From assembly GCA_025363295.1 (NCBI GenBank), contig JANYEC010000025.1:1-57919 (forward strand): a stretch of DNA of 57,919 bases. The letters run 5' to 3'. The DNA comes from Akkermansiaceae bacterium (GTDB taxonomy: Bacteria > Verrucomicrobiota > Verrucomicrobiia > Verrucomicrobiales > Akkermansiaceae). Below the pieces are notes generated by a model. That model did not search any database. It worked only from the letters and a program-made list of their open reading frames with translations, and was not told the origin of the DNA. Every line of letters begins with the position of its first letter. Position 1 is the stretch's first letter. Shown here in pieces: positions 1 to 8,468 of this stretch. The position numbers and the translations under genes are program-made.

Positions 1-139
1 CTACGCTCCATCAGCCCAAATTCGAGTCCCTCGCCACTTCACCCTTGAACCAACATCCACGATCTCCTATCAATCCGCTGCATCTCTCCACCATAGCTTA
101 GTTTAGCCATTGAGTGGTCGGATTTTCGGGGCCGCCTCA
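1..139 (+). repeat. 139 bp repeat, left copy (inverted relative to right end)
   Basis: These bases match the reverse complement of 57675-57813 over 139 bases with only two differences that I can see, at about positions 50 and 57. The window begins inside the repeat, so its true outer boundary is unknown on this side. No coding frame in it is convincing. It is probably a dispersed multi-copy element at which assembly stopped; a true pair of inverted repeats around the segment is the alternative. Confidence 0.9.
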
Positions 140-220
140 GAGCCACTTTATGACAGAGGGACAGGCCTTTAATCAGGATCTTTTCTCGACATTCCTCCCC
201 TGCCCCGGTAGTTCTTCCCC

Positions 221-1318
221 ATGAGAAAGGCGCGATGGCTGGCGGAATGGCGGAACCCCCAAAAGAAACCGGTGTTTTACCACGTGATCTCGCGTGTGGT
301 GGAACGGCGGTTTGCGTTCGGAGCGGAGGAGAAAGAGAAATTCCTGGCGCTGATGCGTTTGCAGGAGAAATTCACCGGCTGCCGGGTGGTTTCCTACTGC
401 CTGATGTGCAATCATTTCCATCTCCTGCTCGAGGTGCCGCCGATGGCGGAAGCCGGGATTTCGGAGGAGGTGCTTTTGAAGCGGCTGTCGGCGATTTACA
501 GCGAGGTATTCGTCGCCGGGGTGGCGAAGGAATTGGCGGATGCAAAGGCGGCGGTTTATGTGAATGAAGGCGGGCTGGAAGAGGCATTGGCGGCGATTCA
601 CAAGCGTTTCACTTACAGGATGCAGGATCTCGGCGAGTTCATGAAAGGGTTGCTGCAACGATTCACCCAGTGGTTCAACCGGGCGCAGTCTAGGACCGGG
701 CGGCTTTGGGAGGATCGTTTCAAGAGTCTGATCGTGGAAGATGGTGTGGCGGCGAGAACGATTTCCGCCTACATCGACCTGAATCCGGTACGCGCCGGGA
801 TGGTGAAGGATCCGGCGGATTACCGCTGGAGCAGCTACGGCGAGGCGATCGGCGGCGGATCGAAGGGCCACGGGAAAACGGCGCGAGCGGGGCTGGTCCG
901 GGCCTGGGGCGCGCATCAGGGCTTGACGGCGGACGCTGGGCAGTGGGCGGGAGCTATTTCCCAAGCTTACCGAAAACTCTTGATGGGGGGAGCTGTGGAG
1001 AAACGCACGGAGCACGTGGGTAGAGACGGGAAAACCGTGGCTAAAACGCTGCGCAAAGGAATTTCAAAGAACGACGCTGAAAAGGTGGCGCGACAGGAGG
1101 GCGAAATCCCCTTCGGAAAAATGCTGCGCTGCCGGGTGCGTTATTTCACGGACGGCGCGGTGATCGGGAGCCGGGCGTTCGTGGACGAAGCATTTGTGAA
1201 GTCACGGGAAAGGTTCAGCCCGAAACGGAAAACCGGAGCGAGAAAGCTGAAGGGTGACATCGGAAGCGCGGCCGGCGTCCTCTGGAGCGTTAGAGATCTT
1301 CGCAAAGGTGTCTCCTGA
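221..1318 (+). CDS. REP-associated tyrosine transposase (RAYT, Y1_Tnp family)
   Basis: A 365-residue protein of the IS200/IS605-like Y1 HUH superfamily. The HUH pair is visible as CNHFHLLLE (His65, His67). The RAYT signature follows: a GRLWEDRF segment near 160-167 and YIDLNPVRAG near 184, where Tyr184 is the likely catalytic tyrosine. RAYTs cut and rejoin single-stranded DNA at REP palindromes and are usually single-copy domesticated genes rather than parts of an IS. The tail after about residue 215, rich in Lys and Arg, goes beyond the core domain, so this is a long-form RAYT. It lies between the 139 bp repeat and a group II intron remnant. REP-like palindromes occur elsewhere in the window (33.1, 34.06, 43.2, 56.8 kb), but none is seen directly beside it. 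Confidence 0.9.
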   Translation: MRKARWLAEWRNPQKKPVFYHVISRVVERRFAFGAEEKEKFLALMRLQEKFTGCRVVSYCLMCNHFHLLLEVPPMAEAGISEEVLLKRLSAIYSEVFVAGVAKELADAKAAVYVNEGGLEEALAAIHKRFTYRMQDLGEFMKGLLQRFTQWFNRAQSRTGRLWEDRFKSLIVEDGVAARTISAYIDLNPVRAGMVKDPADYRWSSYGEAIGGGSKGHGKTARAGLVRAWGAHQGLTADAGQWAGAISQAYRKLLMGGAVEKRTEHVGRDGKTVAKTLRKGISKNDAEKVARQEGEIPFGKMLRCRVRYFTDGAVIGSRAFVDEAFVKSRERFSPKRKTGARKLKGDIGSAAGVLWSVRDLRKGVS

Positions 1319-1364
1319 TCTCCTTTTTATGATAGATGGGCTAACTAATAAGCCTAAAGAGGAA

Positions 1365-1491
1365 GATGGAAACCACTGATTACACAGACGGCACTGATTT
1401 AAAGAGAGTAATGAAAAATATGACACTCACCCATAGGGGAGTGCTTCAAATCTTGTAACTTCTTGATTATCTGCGTTCATCTGCGGTTCAA
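1365..1491. repeat. Intergenic degenerate 'cactgatt / ctgcgttcatctgcgg' element
   Basis: The stretch opens with accactgattacacagacgg and ends with atctgcgttcatctgcggtt. These phrases resemble short degenerate repeats that I recall from intergenic DNA of several bacterial phyla. No ORF is present. The family assignment is from memory and weak; the words themselves are seen directly. Confidence 0.35.
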
Positions 1492-1500
1492 TTTTTCTTT

Positions 1501-1680
1501 CCAAACTAACAGGTTGCGGCGACGCGTGCGTGGTTGCTTCCACTGCTTCTAATAATATAACCTTACTCGCGGCCTGATCCATTCCGACAAGTCTTTCGCT
1601 TCACTGCAGGTGGAACTGAGTTTGTAGTAATTGAGCCAGCCGCGAACATAGAGATTCATCTGGTGGATGCCGTGATTCAC
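1501..1680 (-). pseudogene. Group II intron reverse transcriptase/maturase C-terminal remnant
   Basis: Reading the minus strand from about 1680 gives a segment with MNLYVRGWLNYYKLSSTCSE, then a DLSEWIRPRVRLYY stretch, a TAG stop, and in the same frame KQWKQPRTRRRNLL. This is the conserved maturase-specific (GIIM) C-terminus of group II intron-encoded proteins, where RLYYWKQWKxPRTRRxNL is typical; here the Trp codon has become TAG. No reverse transcriptase catalytic core and no intron domain V was recognised nearby, so it is a dead fragment. It is too short and interrupted to show up as an ordinary ORF. Confidence 0.75.
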
Positions 1681-1785
1681 TTACTGCTGTTATGAAAAAA
1701 AAATTCCCCACATCACCATCGGAATCGATCTGAGGGGACAATAATATCCCACTTCCATCGAATCATATAATCTCTGATCGACTAA

Positions 1786-2628
1786 CTACAAGCGGACAGC
1801 ATTGAGCGCGATGAACATTGGGAATTCTTCTGCGGCGAGATGCTCGGCCTTGCTGAATGGGCCGGATGCTTGAGAGCGGCGATGGCTGTAGAGTTCCTCA
1901 CAAGCGGTCACAGCGAGACCGCCCTTCCCCATTGCGGTTAGGAGATCGCCCAGCGGGCGGTGATAGAAACGGGTTTGCTCGCCGGTGTCTTTGCCCGGAT
2001 GTGTGGTGATGGGGATTTCCAAGGGCGTGCCATAACTGTCGAGACGACGATATTGGATTTTCTGATCACCATCCCAGCCCCAGTGAGACTTGCGCGGAAT
2101 CCGAAAACATGGGTGCATGAAGACGAACACCGCTCGACCACCGGGCTTGAGGGCGCGTGAAATGTTAGAAAACAACGAAACGAGATCCGGCACATCGTGC
2201 ACTGCCATGATGCAGGTAGCAGCATCATGAGAAGCATTCGCCCAAGGGCCGGGCTGGCATGCATCCGCGACAATGAGAGAAATTTGCGGGTTCGCACCGT
2301 GGCGGGCTTTTGCCGCTTCGATCAGGCGCGCGCTAGCATCCACTCCGGTGAACTTGGCAATTTTTGCATCAAGCAAAGGTTTGATTAGAACGCCTTGGCC
2401 GCAACAAACGTCGATGATCGATTCACCGGGTAAAGGAGCGAGAATCCGCAGGGTGGCGGGAAGAATGACCTTTTGATGATAGTCCGAGCCGGATTCGCCG
2501 ACGAGTTTATCATACCAAGCCGCCACCGGGTCCCAGCCGCGGTCCTTCGGCGGCGTTTTATTTCCGTTAGGTGATCCGGGGTTCCGCCCTTTTTGGGGCT
2601 GAAACGGTCGGCGGGGTGGCTGAGGCAT
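1786..2628 (-). CDS. Class I SAM-dependent methyltransferase
   Basis: A methyltransferase of about 280 residues. The SAM-binding motif I reads SIIDVCCGQGVL, followed by the acidic FTGVDAS strand and the ALKPGGRAVFVFMHPCF post-motif typical of Methyltransf_11/25 proteins. The start is placed at MPQPPRRPF because the upstream extension (to 2781) is low quality and would overlap the divergent gene. The N-terminus is Pro/Gln rich. The substrate is unknown. It is divergent from the methyltransferase/flavoprotein/type III PKS genes and shares the roughly 115 bp gap with them, so a role as an extra tailoring enzyme is possible but unproven. Confidence 0.75.
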   Translation of the reverse strand: MPQPPRRPFQPQKGRNPGSPNGNKTPPKDRGWDPVAAWYDKLVGESGSDYHQKVILPATLRILAPLPGESIIDVCCGQGVLIKPLLDAKIAKFTGVDASARLIEAAKARHGANPQISLIVADACQPGPWANASHDAATCIMAVHDVPDLVSLFSNISRALKPGGRAVFVFMHPCFRIPRKSHWGWDGDQKIQYRRLDSYGTPLEIPITTHPGKDTGEQTRFYHRPLGDLLTAMGKGGLAVTACEELYSHRRSQASGPFSKAEHLAAEEFPMFIALNAVRL

Positions 2629-2742
2629 AGACGAGAGTAAGTGGAAATTTACTCGTCCAGCAAGCCACGACATTTTGAAGAACTTATCCTCAACCCAACT
2701 TCTTCGTTGTCGCCGCGACCTAGGCGAATAGCCTGCCCAAAA

Positions 2743-3387
2743 GTGATCTCGCGAATCGTCATCCCCGAGCTTCTCGATCATCTGCCTGCGGATGACCCCG
2801 AGGGCTTACGCAGTCGCCGAGACTTACGGCGGATCAATTTTCTGATGGGCAATGAGCGCTGGGTTTTGCGGGCACTGAGGAAGTTTCCGTCGGTGGCAGA
2901 TCGTGGCATCGTGGAAATCGGGGCAGGCGATGGGCTGCTTTGCCACAAACTTGCACGGCTTTTTCCGCAGGCACCGGTGGCCGCTTACGATCTCGCGCCA
3001 CGGCCAGCGATGCTGAATGAGCGGGTGAAATGGCATTGCGGGGATCTGTTTAAAAGTGAAGCCCCAGCTGCGGGTGGCGTGTTGGTCGCGAATCTATTTC
3101 TCCATCATTTTGAAAAGGATTCGTTGTTAGAGCTTGGGCGGTGGATGCGCCATTTCGAGTTGTTAGTCATCAATGAACCGGACCGCAGCCGACTGCCTCA
3201 TTTGTTGGGTGGGCTGATGCATCCCTGGATCAACCGAGTAACGCGGCACGACATGCATGTGAGCATCACCGCCGGGTTCGCAGCAGGTGAAATCCGGAAT
3301 TTGCTAGAGCTGGATGAAAAGCACTGGCGATTCCGTGAAACTTCGACATGGCGCGGGGCGAGACGTGTGGTAGCTTGCATCGATTGA
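2743..3387 (+). CDS. Methyltransferase of the type III PKS cassette (SrsB-like position)
   Basis: About 214 residues from the GTG chosen here, giving MISRIVIPELLDHLPADDPE; an ATG at 2641 is in frame but would overlap the divergent gene. Motif I is GIVEIGAGDGLLCHKLA, with an acidic end of strand 2 (AAYDLAP) and a conserved NLFLHHF segment. First gene of a tight three-gene set: its TGA overlaps the TTG start proposed for the flavoprotein. In Streptomyces the analogous SrsB methylates alkylresorcinols, so a phenolic polyketide is a reasonable substrate here by context only. Confidence 0.75.
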   Translation: MISRIVIPELLDHLPADDPEGLRSRRDLRRINFLMGNERWVLRALRKFPSVADRGIVEIGAGDGLLCHKLARLFPQAPVAAYDLAPRPAMLNERVKWHCGDLFKSEAPAAGGVLVANLFLHHFEKDSLLELGRWMRHFELLVINEPDRSRLPHLLGGLMHPWINRVTRHDMHVSITAGFAAGEIRNLLELDEKHWRFRETSTWRGARRVVACID

Positions 3388-4400
3388 CACATCAAATCAC
3401 AATCGCAGGCGGTGGATTGGCGGGACTTTCCCTCGCGGCGGCGCTACGCCTGCACGATGTGCACGTAATGGTGTTAGAAGCGGCTGACTACCCACGCCAC
3501 CGAGTTTGTGGAGAGTTCATCTCCGGCGTGAGTGAGGAAACCTTATCCGCTCTTGGCATCGCCAACCTGTTTGAGGACGCGCATCGCCATCGGTCGCTTG
3601 GCTGGTATGAGAGCGGGCGGCTGATCTACCATGACGAGTTCAAAACACCTGCACTGGGGATTTCCAGATACCTGCTAGACGAACGATTGTGGAATCGGGT
3701 GAAAGCTCTGGGCGGCGATGTGATCACTCGTTCCAGAGTCCAGCCGCAGCCGCGTGATGGTTTAGTATGGGCCGCGGGACGACGCCCCCGCAACGGCCAA
3801 TGGATCGGTCTGAAAGCCCATATGCGCGGCCTAACATGTTCTGCGGATTTGGAAATGCACGTGGGAAAAAACGGCTACGCAGGTCTAGCAAAAGTAGAGG
3901 ATGGCTGGACAAATGTTTGTGGGCTTTTCCGCCTGGATCGCTCCATCAAGGCAGATGGCGTCGATCTTCTATCCGCCTATCTCGATGCAGGAGGAAACCA
4001 TGTACTCGCCGACAAATTGCGAAACTGCGAGTGGCGGGCTGAATCATTTTCTGCCGTGGCGGGTTTTGAACTGGGACGCCAGCTCCCGGTGCCGGGCTTG
4101 CTGACGTTAGGCGATGCCGAAAGCATGATTCCACCATTCACGGGAAACGGAATGTCGATGGCATTTCAAGCAGCAGAGTGCGCCGTCGGGCCGCTCGTTG
4201 CATTTTCACGCGGTGAGCAATCATGGCAAGATGCCGCAAACTTCGTGCGGACTAGCGTAAGACGAAGATTCCGGCGCAGACTTGCGGTCGCGAGCGCGAT
4301 GCATCCGATCCTTTTAGGCACGAGTGGCAGGTCGCTGTTGCAAAGCCTCGCTTCCGCGCGCCTATTACCTTTCCAACCCATGCTTTCCCTGATTCGTTAG
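3384..4400 (+). CDS. FAD-dependent oxidoreductase/hydroxylase of the type III PKS cassette
   Basis: A flavoprotein of about 338 residues. The Rossmann dinucleotide motif QITIAGGGLAGLSLAAAL is at the very N-terminus, followed by the VLEAADYPRHRVCGEFISG segment typical of the geranylgeranyl reductase/aromatic hydroxylase superfamily, and the second FAD motif LLTLGDAESMIPPFTGNGMS near 240. The TTG at 3384 overlaps the preceding stop (TTGA) and puts GxGxxG at the normal distance; ATG 3348 is the alternative start. It probably hydroxylates or reduces the polyketide product, as SrsC does in Streptomyces. The specific reaction is inferred. Confidence 0.8.
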   Translation: MTHQITIAGGGLAGLSLAAALRLHDVHVMVLEAADYPRHRVCGEFISGVSEETLSALGIANLFEDAHRHRSLGWYESGRLIYHDEFKTPALGISRYLLDERLWNRVKALGGDVITRSRVQPQPRDGLVWAAGRRPRNGQWIGLKAHMRGLTCSADLEMHVGKNGYAGLAKVEDGWTNVCGLFRLDRSIKADGVDLLSAYLDAGGNHVLADKLRNCEWRAESFSAVAGFELGRQLPVPGLLTLGDAESMIPPFTGNGMSMAFQAAECAVGPLVAFSRGEQSWQDAANFVRTSVRRRFRRRLAVASAMHPILLGTSGRSLLQSLASARLLPFQPMLSLIR

Positions 4401-4415
4401 ATCTCTCCGCCACGT

Positions 4416-5441
4416 ATGTATCTTCGCTCCATCGCCTCTGCCGTCCCACCGAATTCATTCACCCAGAAATCCTGTTGGGCCGCGATGCAGGAAGGGAATT
4501 TGCTCTCCACCCTCAAACCCAGATCGGCAGCGCTGATGGAAAAAATCCTCGGCAACGGCAACTCGGGAATCGAACGACGCAATCTAGCAGTTAACTCTAT
4601 CGAGTCATCTTTCGGCCACGGTGCAGAAGAGCTCAATCAGAGTTTTGAGCGCGAAGCCCCTCCACTGGCGAGCGCGGCGCTGCTGGCGGCACTGCAGAAA
4701 TCCGGGCGGGTGGCAGCAGACGTGGACGCCCTCTTCATCTGCACATGCAGCGGTTATCTCTGCCCCGGTGTATCGAGCCACGTGGCGGAACAGTTAGGGA
4801 TGCGGCATGATGTCTATCTGGCGGATCTAGTGGGCCTTGGCTGCGGGGCGGCAATCCCGATGCTGCGTGCCGCACAAGGATTTCTGGCCGCGAATCCGCA
4901 AGCGGTGGTGGCAACGGTGGCCGTGGAAATCTGTTCCGCCGCCTTTTTTGCAAACGATGACCCGGGTGTTTTAATCAGCCTATGCCTCTTCGGCGATGGT
5001 GCGGCGGCGGCAATCTGGACCACAAATGGTGACGCTGAAGACTGGCAAGCCGGCCATTTCACGACGACGCACCGCCCGGAAGAGCGGGAGAAGATTCGAT
5101 TCGTGAACTCTGCAGGGAAGTTAAAAAACCAACTCCACCGCGCGGTTCCTGAGTTGGCAGCGGAAGCCGTTGCCGGCTTGTTTGCAAAGCGCAAGGGCCA
5201 GCCAGATCAGGTGTTAGCCCACTCGGGTGGACGCGATGTCGTGGAAGCCTTGGAGACTGTCCTGCCTTTCAAACTAACGGAAACCCGCGATGTACTGCGG
5301 GATCACGGAAACATGAGCAGTCCGTCCGTGCTTTTCGCGCTGGAACGCAGGCTTGCCGGTGGACATGCAGATGACAAACGGCTGTGGCTAACCGCTTTTG
5401 GGGCCGGCTTTGCAGCGCACGCTTGCGAGCTTTGGCGGTGA
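4416..5441 (+). CDS. Type III polyketide synthase (chalcone/stilbene synthase superfamily)
   Basis: A 341-residue homodimer-type iterative ketosynthase. The catalytic triad is visible: Cys143 in [16 protein letters not shown], His269 in [14 protein letters not shown], and Asn299 in [14 protein letters not shown]. It would extend an acyl-CoA starter with malonyl-CoA to form resorcinols or pyrones; the starter cannot be read from sequence. It ends the cassette methyltransferase-flavoprotein-PKS, the same three activities as the Streptomyces srsABC phenolic-lipid genes, though in a different order. It starts 15 bases after the flavoprotein stop and is convergent with the OmpA-like gene. Confidence 0.92.
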   Translation: MYLRSIASAVPPNSFTQKSCWAAMQEGNLLSTLKPRSAALMEKILGNGNSGIERRNLAVNSIESSFGHGAEELNQSFEREAPPLASAALLAALQKSGRVAADVDALFICTCSGYLCPGVSSHVAEQLGMRHDVYLADLVGLGCGAAIPMLRAAQGFLAANPQAVVATVAVEICSAAFFANDDPGVLISLCLFGDGAAAAIWTTNGDAEDWQAGHFTTTHRPEEREKIRFVNSAGKLKNQLHRAVPELAAEAVAGLFAKRKGQPDQVLAHSGGRDVVEALETVLPFKLTETRDVLRDHGNMSSPSVLFALERRLAGGHADDKRLWLTAFGAGFAAHACELWR

Positions 5442-5476
5442 GAGCAGTAGGCAAGGCACACGCTCCTATCAGAAGT

Positions 5477-6664
5477 TTATTTTTTCCGAATGCGCCAGAT
5501 TTCCACAATCTGATTGCGTTCGGGGATGCGGCTGCTAAAACGGTCCGTCTGCCCCAGATAGACGGCTTGGACGAGTTGAGTCGGGCGCTTCACGGTTGAA
5601 TAGAGTTCGGCGGCGGCGGCGGCACGGGCGGACGAGAGCTTACGGTTGCTATCAACATTTCCTGTTTCCGATGCATAACCGATGACAAGGAGAAGATCAC
5701 CATCAGGCAGCTCGGCCGTTAGGTTGCGAAGCGTTTCCTGATCGGCTGGAGCGAGTTCGCTAGAACCGGTGACAAAGGTCAGCGTTTGCATCACGTTGGC
5801 ACCGAGTTTCGCCCCCAGGCTGCTGTAGGCTTTTGAAATCTCAGAATCAGGTAGATTTTCCAGCTCGCGAAGGCCACGGAAAAGCTCGACTGCGGCAGGA
5901 AGCAATTCGTTTTCCGAACTGGCGAAAAGCTTTGCTTTGGATAGATCACCCTCAAGCTCTTGAACCCGTGTCTCAAAAAATTCTTTGGCTCGCACGCTCT
6001 CTTCATAGCGACGTTTGAGGTCAGCGTATTCGTCTGCTGAAACGCCGGCACTCATAGTTTTTATTCTCTCATTCACGGAGGAAAGCTCGGCGGCTAGCGC
6101 ATCGCGCTGGGACTTCATACTTGCCAGATCGCTGCGCAGGCGGTCCATGTCCGCGCCACCTATCAGAGCCCGGTTGAGATCATTTTGCAGGCGTCCATTT
6201 TCGGCAGTGAGCGCTTGCCGGAGTTGTTCGGAGCGAAGCAGCTCCGAGTTTTTCGCGGAAAGATCGGTATCCTTTTCCGCGAGCATCTGCTGGAAACGTC
6301 CGGCAAGAGCCACCAGTGTGTCGGCATCGGATTTGAGCCGCTTGGCGATTTCCTCAATCGGCTCAGAGGTTCCTGCTAGAGGAGAGAGGCCCATTGCAAG
6401 GCGCTGCCGATTCAATTCGGTGCGGCGGGCATCGACCTCCGCGCGGAGTTTTGCCATGTTTGAATCCGAAGAAGAAGAAGAAGAGGAGCCACCTAACAAA
6501 CCACCCTTAATTCCCATCACGATCAGGACCCCGAGCAAGGCAATAATGACAAATCCCAATGCGACAGCAGGTGGTAGTGGAGCTTTGGAAACACCCTGAG
6601 GCTCGACAGGATCATGAGCCTCTGGCGTGGGGGCATGATCGTCGGTGGATTTATCATAGGACAT
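5477..6664 (-). CDS. OmpA-like domain envelope protein with membrane anchor and coiled coil
   Basis: About 395 residues from MSYDKSTDD; longer starts to 6733 are open. One membrane segment lies near residues 35-55 (AVALGFVIIALLGVLIVMGI), then a poly-Ser linker encoded by a TCT run (about 6470-6489), a long coiled coil, and a C-terminal OmpA/MotB-like domain with a TFVTGSSELAPADQETL entry and LLVIGYASETGNVDSNRKLS. This suggests an inner-membrane protein reaching into the periplasm to touch peptidoglycan. Last gene of the minus-strand run from tsaD; the canonical NxxLSxxRA motif is present in altered form (NRKLSSARA). Confidence 0.7.
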   Translation of the reverse strand: MSYDKSTDDHAPTPEAHDPVEPQGVSKAPLPPAVALGFVIIALLGVLIVMGIKGGLLGGSSSSSSSDSNMAKLRAEVDARRTELNRQRLAMGLSPLAGTSEPIEEIAKRLKSDADTLVALAGRFQQMLAEKDTDLSAKNSELLRSEQLRQALTAENGRLQNDLNRALIGGADMDRLRSDLASMKSQRDALAAELSSVNERIKTMSAGVSADEYADLKRRYEESVRAKEFFETRVQELEGDLSKAKLFASSENELLPAAVELFRGLRELENLPDSEISKAYSSLGAKLGANVMQTLTFVTGSSELAPADQETLRNLTAELPDGDLLLVIGYASETGNVDSNRKLSSARAAAAAELYSTVKRPTQLVQAVYLGQTDRFSSRIPERNQIVEIWRIRKK

Positions 6665-6738
6665 GCGCCAAGGTTGCTCAGCCTGCTTCATCGGTGTCAA
6701 TGCACGGGCACTACATTTCCCAGAAAACGGCAAGGTAA

Positions 6739-7365
6739 TCAGAGGAGTTGCAGAAAATCCGCTGGGGTATCGAACAGATAATCAGGCGCAGAAGCGGCGA
6801 GTGAGGCGCGGGAATTGAAACCCCAAGTGACAGCCGCAATCGGAATGCCCGCTTTCTGTGAGGCTTTCACGTCGCGTAACTCATCACCAATATACAGCAT
6901 TTGCTCAGGCCGCAGCGAAAACGTCTTGCGGATCGCCTTGAGGTGTTTCGCTTTTCCGGTAAGTTTGGAAGTAGAGGATATAAAATCGAATTGCTCGCGT
7001 AAACCGTGACTCCGGAGAAACAGATCGACGTTTGCAGTCGCGTTCGAAGTGAGAATGCCAAAGCTGTGAACGTGCGTCCGCATCTCGATGAGGACTTCTC
7101 TCATGCCCTCGATCAACTGAAGCTGGGTGATGTTTCCGCGCATCATGCCGGTGCCTCTCGTAATCAACGCGGGAACGCGCCGCTTCGGGATATTAAGATG
7201 ATCGAGCAATTCCTTCAAAGACAGGTGCCTCAGCGATTCTAACTCATGTTCCTCCACTTGCCGAATCCCATAATCCGGGGCGATTTGATTAAAAATCCGA
7301 CGCGTCTCGCCCAGCGTATCAGCAATCGTGCCATCGAAATCAAAAACCAAGGTGCGGAAATTCAT
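6739..7365 (-). CDS. HAD-superfamily hydrolase (phosphoglycolate phosphatase-like)
   Basis: A 208-residue HAD phosphatase. Motif I is VFDFDGTIADT with the nucleophile and acid/base aspartates, motif II is FGILTSNAT, motif III lies around GKAKHLKAI, and motif IV is LYIGDELRDVKASQKAG. The cap is helical as in Gph/PGPase-type enzymes. Substrate specificity is not readable. It begins 33 bases after tsaD ends and is probably cotranscribed with it. Confidence 0.85.
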   Translation of the reverse strand: MNFRTLVFDFDGTIADTLGETRRIFNQIAPDYGIRQVEEHELESLRHLSLKELLDHLNIPKRRVPALITRGTGMMRGNITQLQLIEGMREVLIEMRTHVHSFGILTSNATANVDLFLRSHGLREQFDFISSTSKLTGKAKHLKAIRKTFSLRPEQMLYIGDELRDVKASQKAGIPIAAVTWGFNSRASLAASAPDYLFDTPADFLQLL

Positions 7366-7397
7366 AATACCACGTCATTAAAACCATACCTGAAATT

Positions 7398-8405
7398 TTA
7401 GACCAGCGGCAAATTCGGGTGGATATCATTATCCAAAGGTGAGGTTTCTCCCGCGAGAAATCTCAAAAGTGCGGCGAAAGCAATCATCGCTGCATTGTCC
7501 GCACAAAAATCGGGAGTCGCCACGGAGAGAGCCAAGCCGTTTTGTTCGCAAGCGTGCTGCAAAGCCGCGCGCAGGGCCTTGTTTAAACTGACCCCCCCTG
7601 AGAGAGCAACCTCACCCCGCCCTGTTAGTTTCGCGGCACGCATGGCTTTCTGCACAAGAATATCAATCACCGCCTGCTGGAAAGATGCGGCGATGTCCGG
7701 GATCGAAATGTTACCGGCTTCGCGCTGGAGCGTGTAGAGCACCGCCGTTTTTAGACCGGAAAACGAAAAATCCAAGTGCGGCTCATGCAGCATGGATCGC
7801 GGAAAATCGTAGGCTTCCGAATTCCCTTCCCGGGCGACCTTTTCAATCTCCGGGCCACCTGGATAGGGCAGGCCTAACATTTTTCCGACCTTATCGTAGG
7901 CCTCTCCCGCCGCATCATCGCGGGTGCTGCCGATTTTCTGATAGCGGCCCGGCCCCTCGACATCCAACAAAAGAGTGTGCCCACCAGAAACGATCAAGGC
8001 TACATGGGGCGGGACCGAGGTTTGATTGAGAAATGGTGATAGAAGGTGGCCTTCGAGATGATTGATGCCAAGGAAGGGCTTGCCGGTAGCGCAGGCCATG
8101 CCTTTAGCCGCAGTGCTACCTATCAGCAATGACGACGCCAAGCCCGGCCCATTGGTCGCGGCAAACGCATCGATTTCTCCTATACTCACGCCAGCCTCAG
8201 TTAGAGCAAACTCGACGAGTCCGCGCAAACGCAGGGAATGATTCCGCGACGCCAGCTCAGGCACCACTCCGCCGTGCTCACGGTGAAGCGCGATTTGTGA
8301 GGAAATTTCCGAAGCCAGCACTTCGGTCGCGCCACCCACGGAGCCTCGGACAATCGCGACCGCAGTTTCGTCACAGGAGGATTCGATTGCTAAAAGTAGT
8401 GCCAC
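7398..8405 (-). CDS. tsaD: tRNA N6-adenosine threonylcarbamoyltransferase TsaD
   Basis: A 335-residue Kae1/TsaD protein. It has the N-terminal LLAIESSCDETAVAIV, the NHLEGH metal-binding motif near 113, IVSGGHTLL, and the SFSGLKTAVL and ALSGGVSLNKALR signatures. It transfers threonylcarbamoyl to A37 of ANN-decoding tRNAs together with TsaB/TsaE. The donor threonylcarbamoyl-AMP would come from the Sua5-type enzyme at 48.8 kb. Its length is normal for the family. Confidence 0.97.
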   Translation of the reverse strand: MALLLAIESSCDETAVAIVRGSVGGATEVLASEISSQIALHREHGGVVPELASRNHSLRLRGLVEFALTEAGVSIGEIDAFAATNGPGLASSLLIGSTAAKGMACATGKPFLGINHLEGHLLSPFLNQTSVPPHVALIVSGGHTLLLDVEGPGRYQKIGSTRDDAAGEAYDKVGKMLGLPYPGGPEIEKVAREGNSEAYDFPRSMLHEPHLDFSFSGLKTAVLYTLQREAGNISIPDIAASFQQAVIDILVQKAMRAAKLTGRGEVALSGGVSLNKALRAALQHACEQNGLALSVATPDFCADNAAMIAFAALLRFLAGETSPLDNDIHPNLPLV

Positions 8406-8468
8406 GCCCGGGTTTTTAGCCGATGCCTTGTTTGAAAACCGACTAAAAAATCACGAGCGAAGAAATTT

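Noticed and set aside
6470..6489. TCT trinucleotide run as a phase-variable repeat
   Set aside because: Only about five units and in frame; it just encodes a Ser linker, so length change would not switch the gene off.
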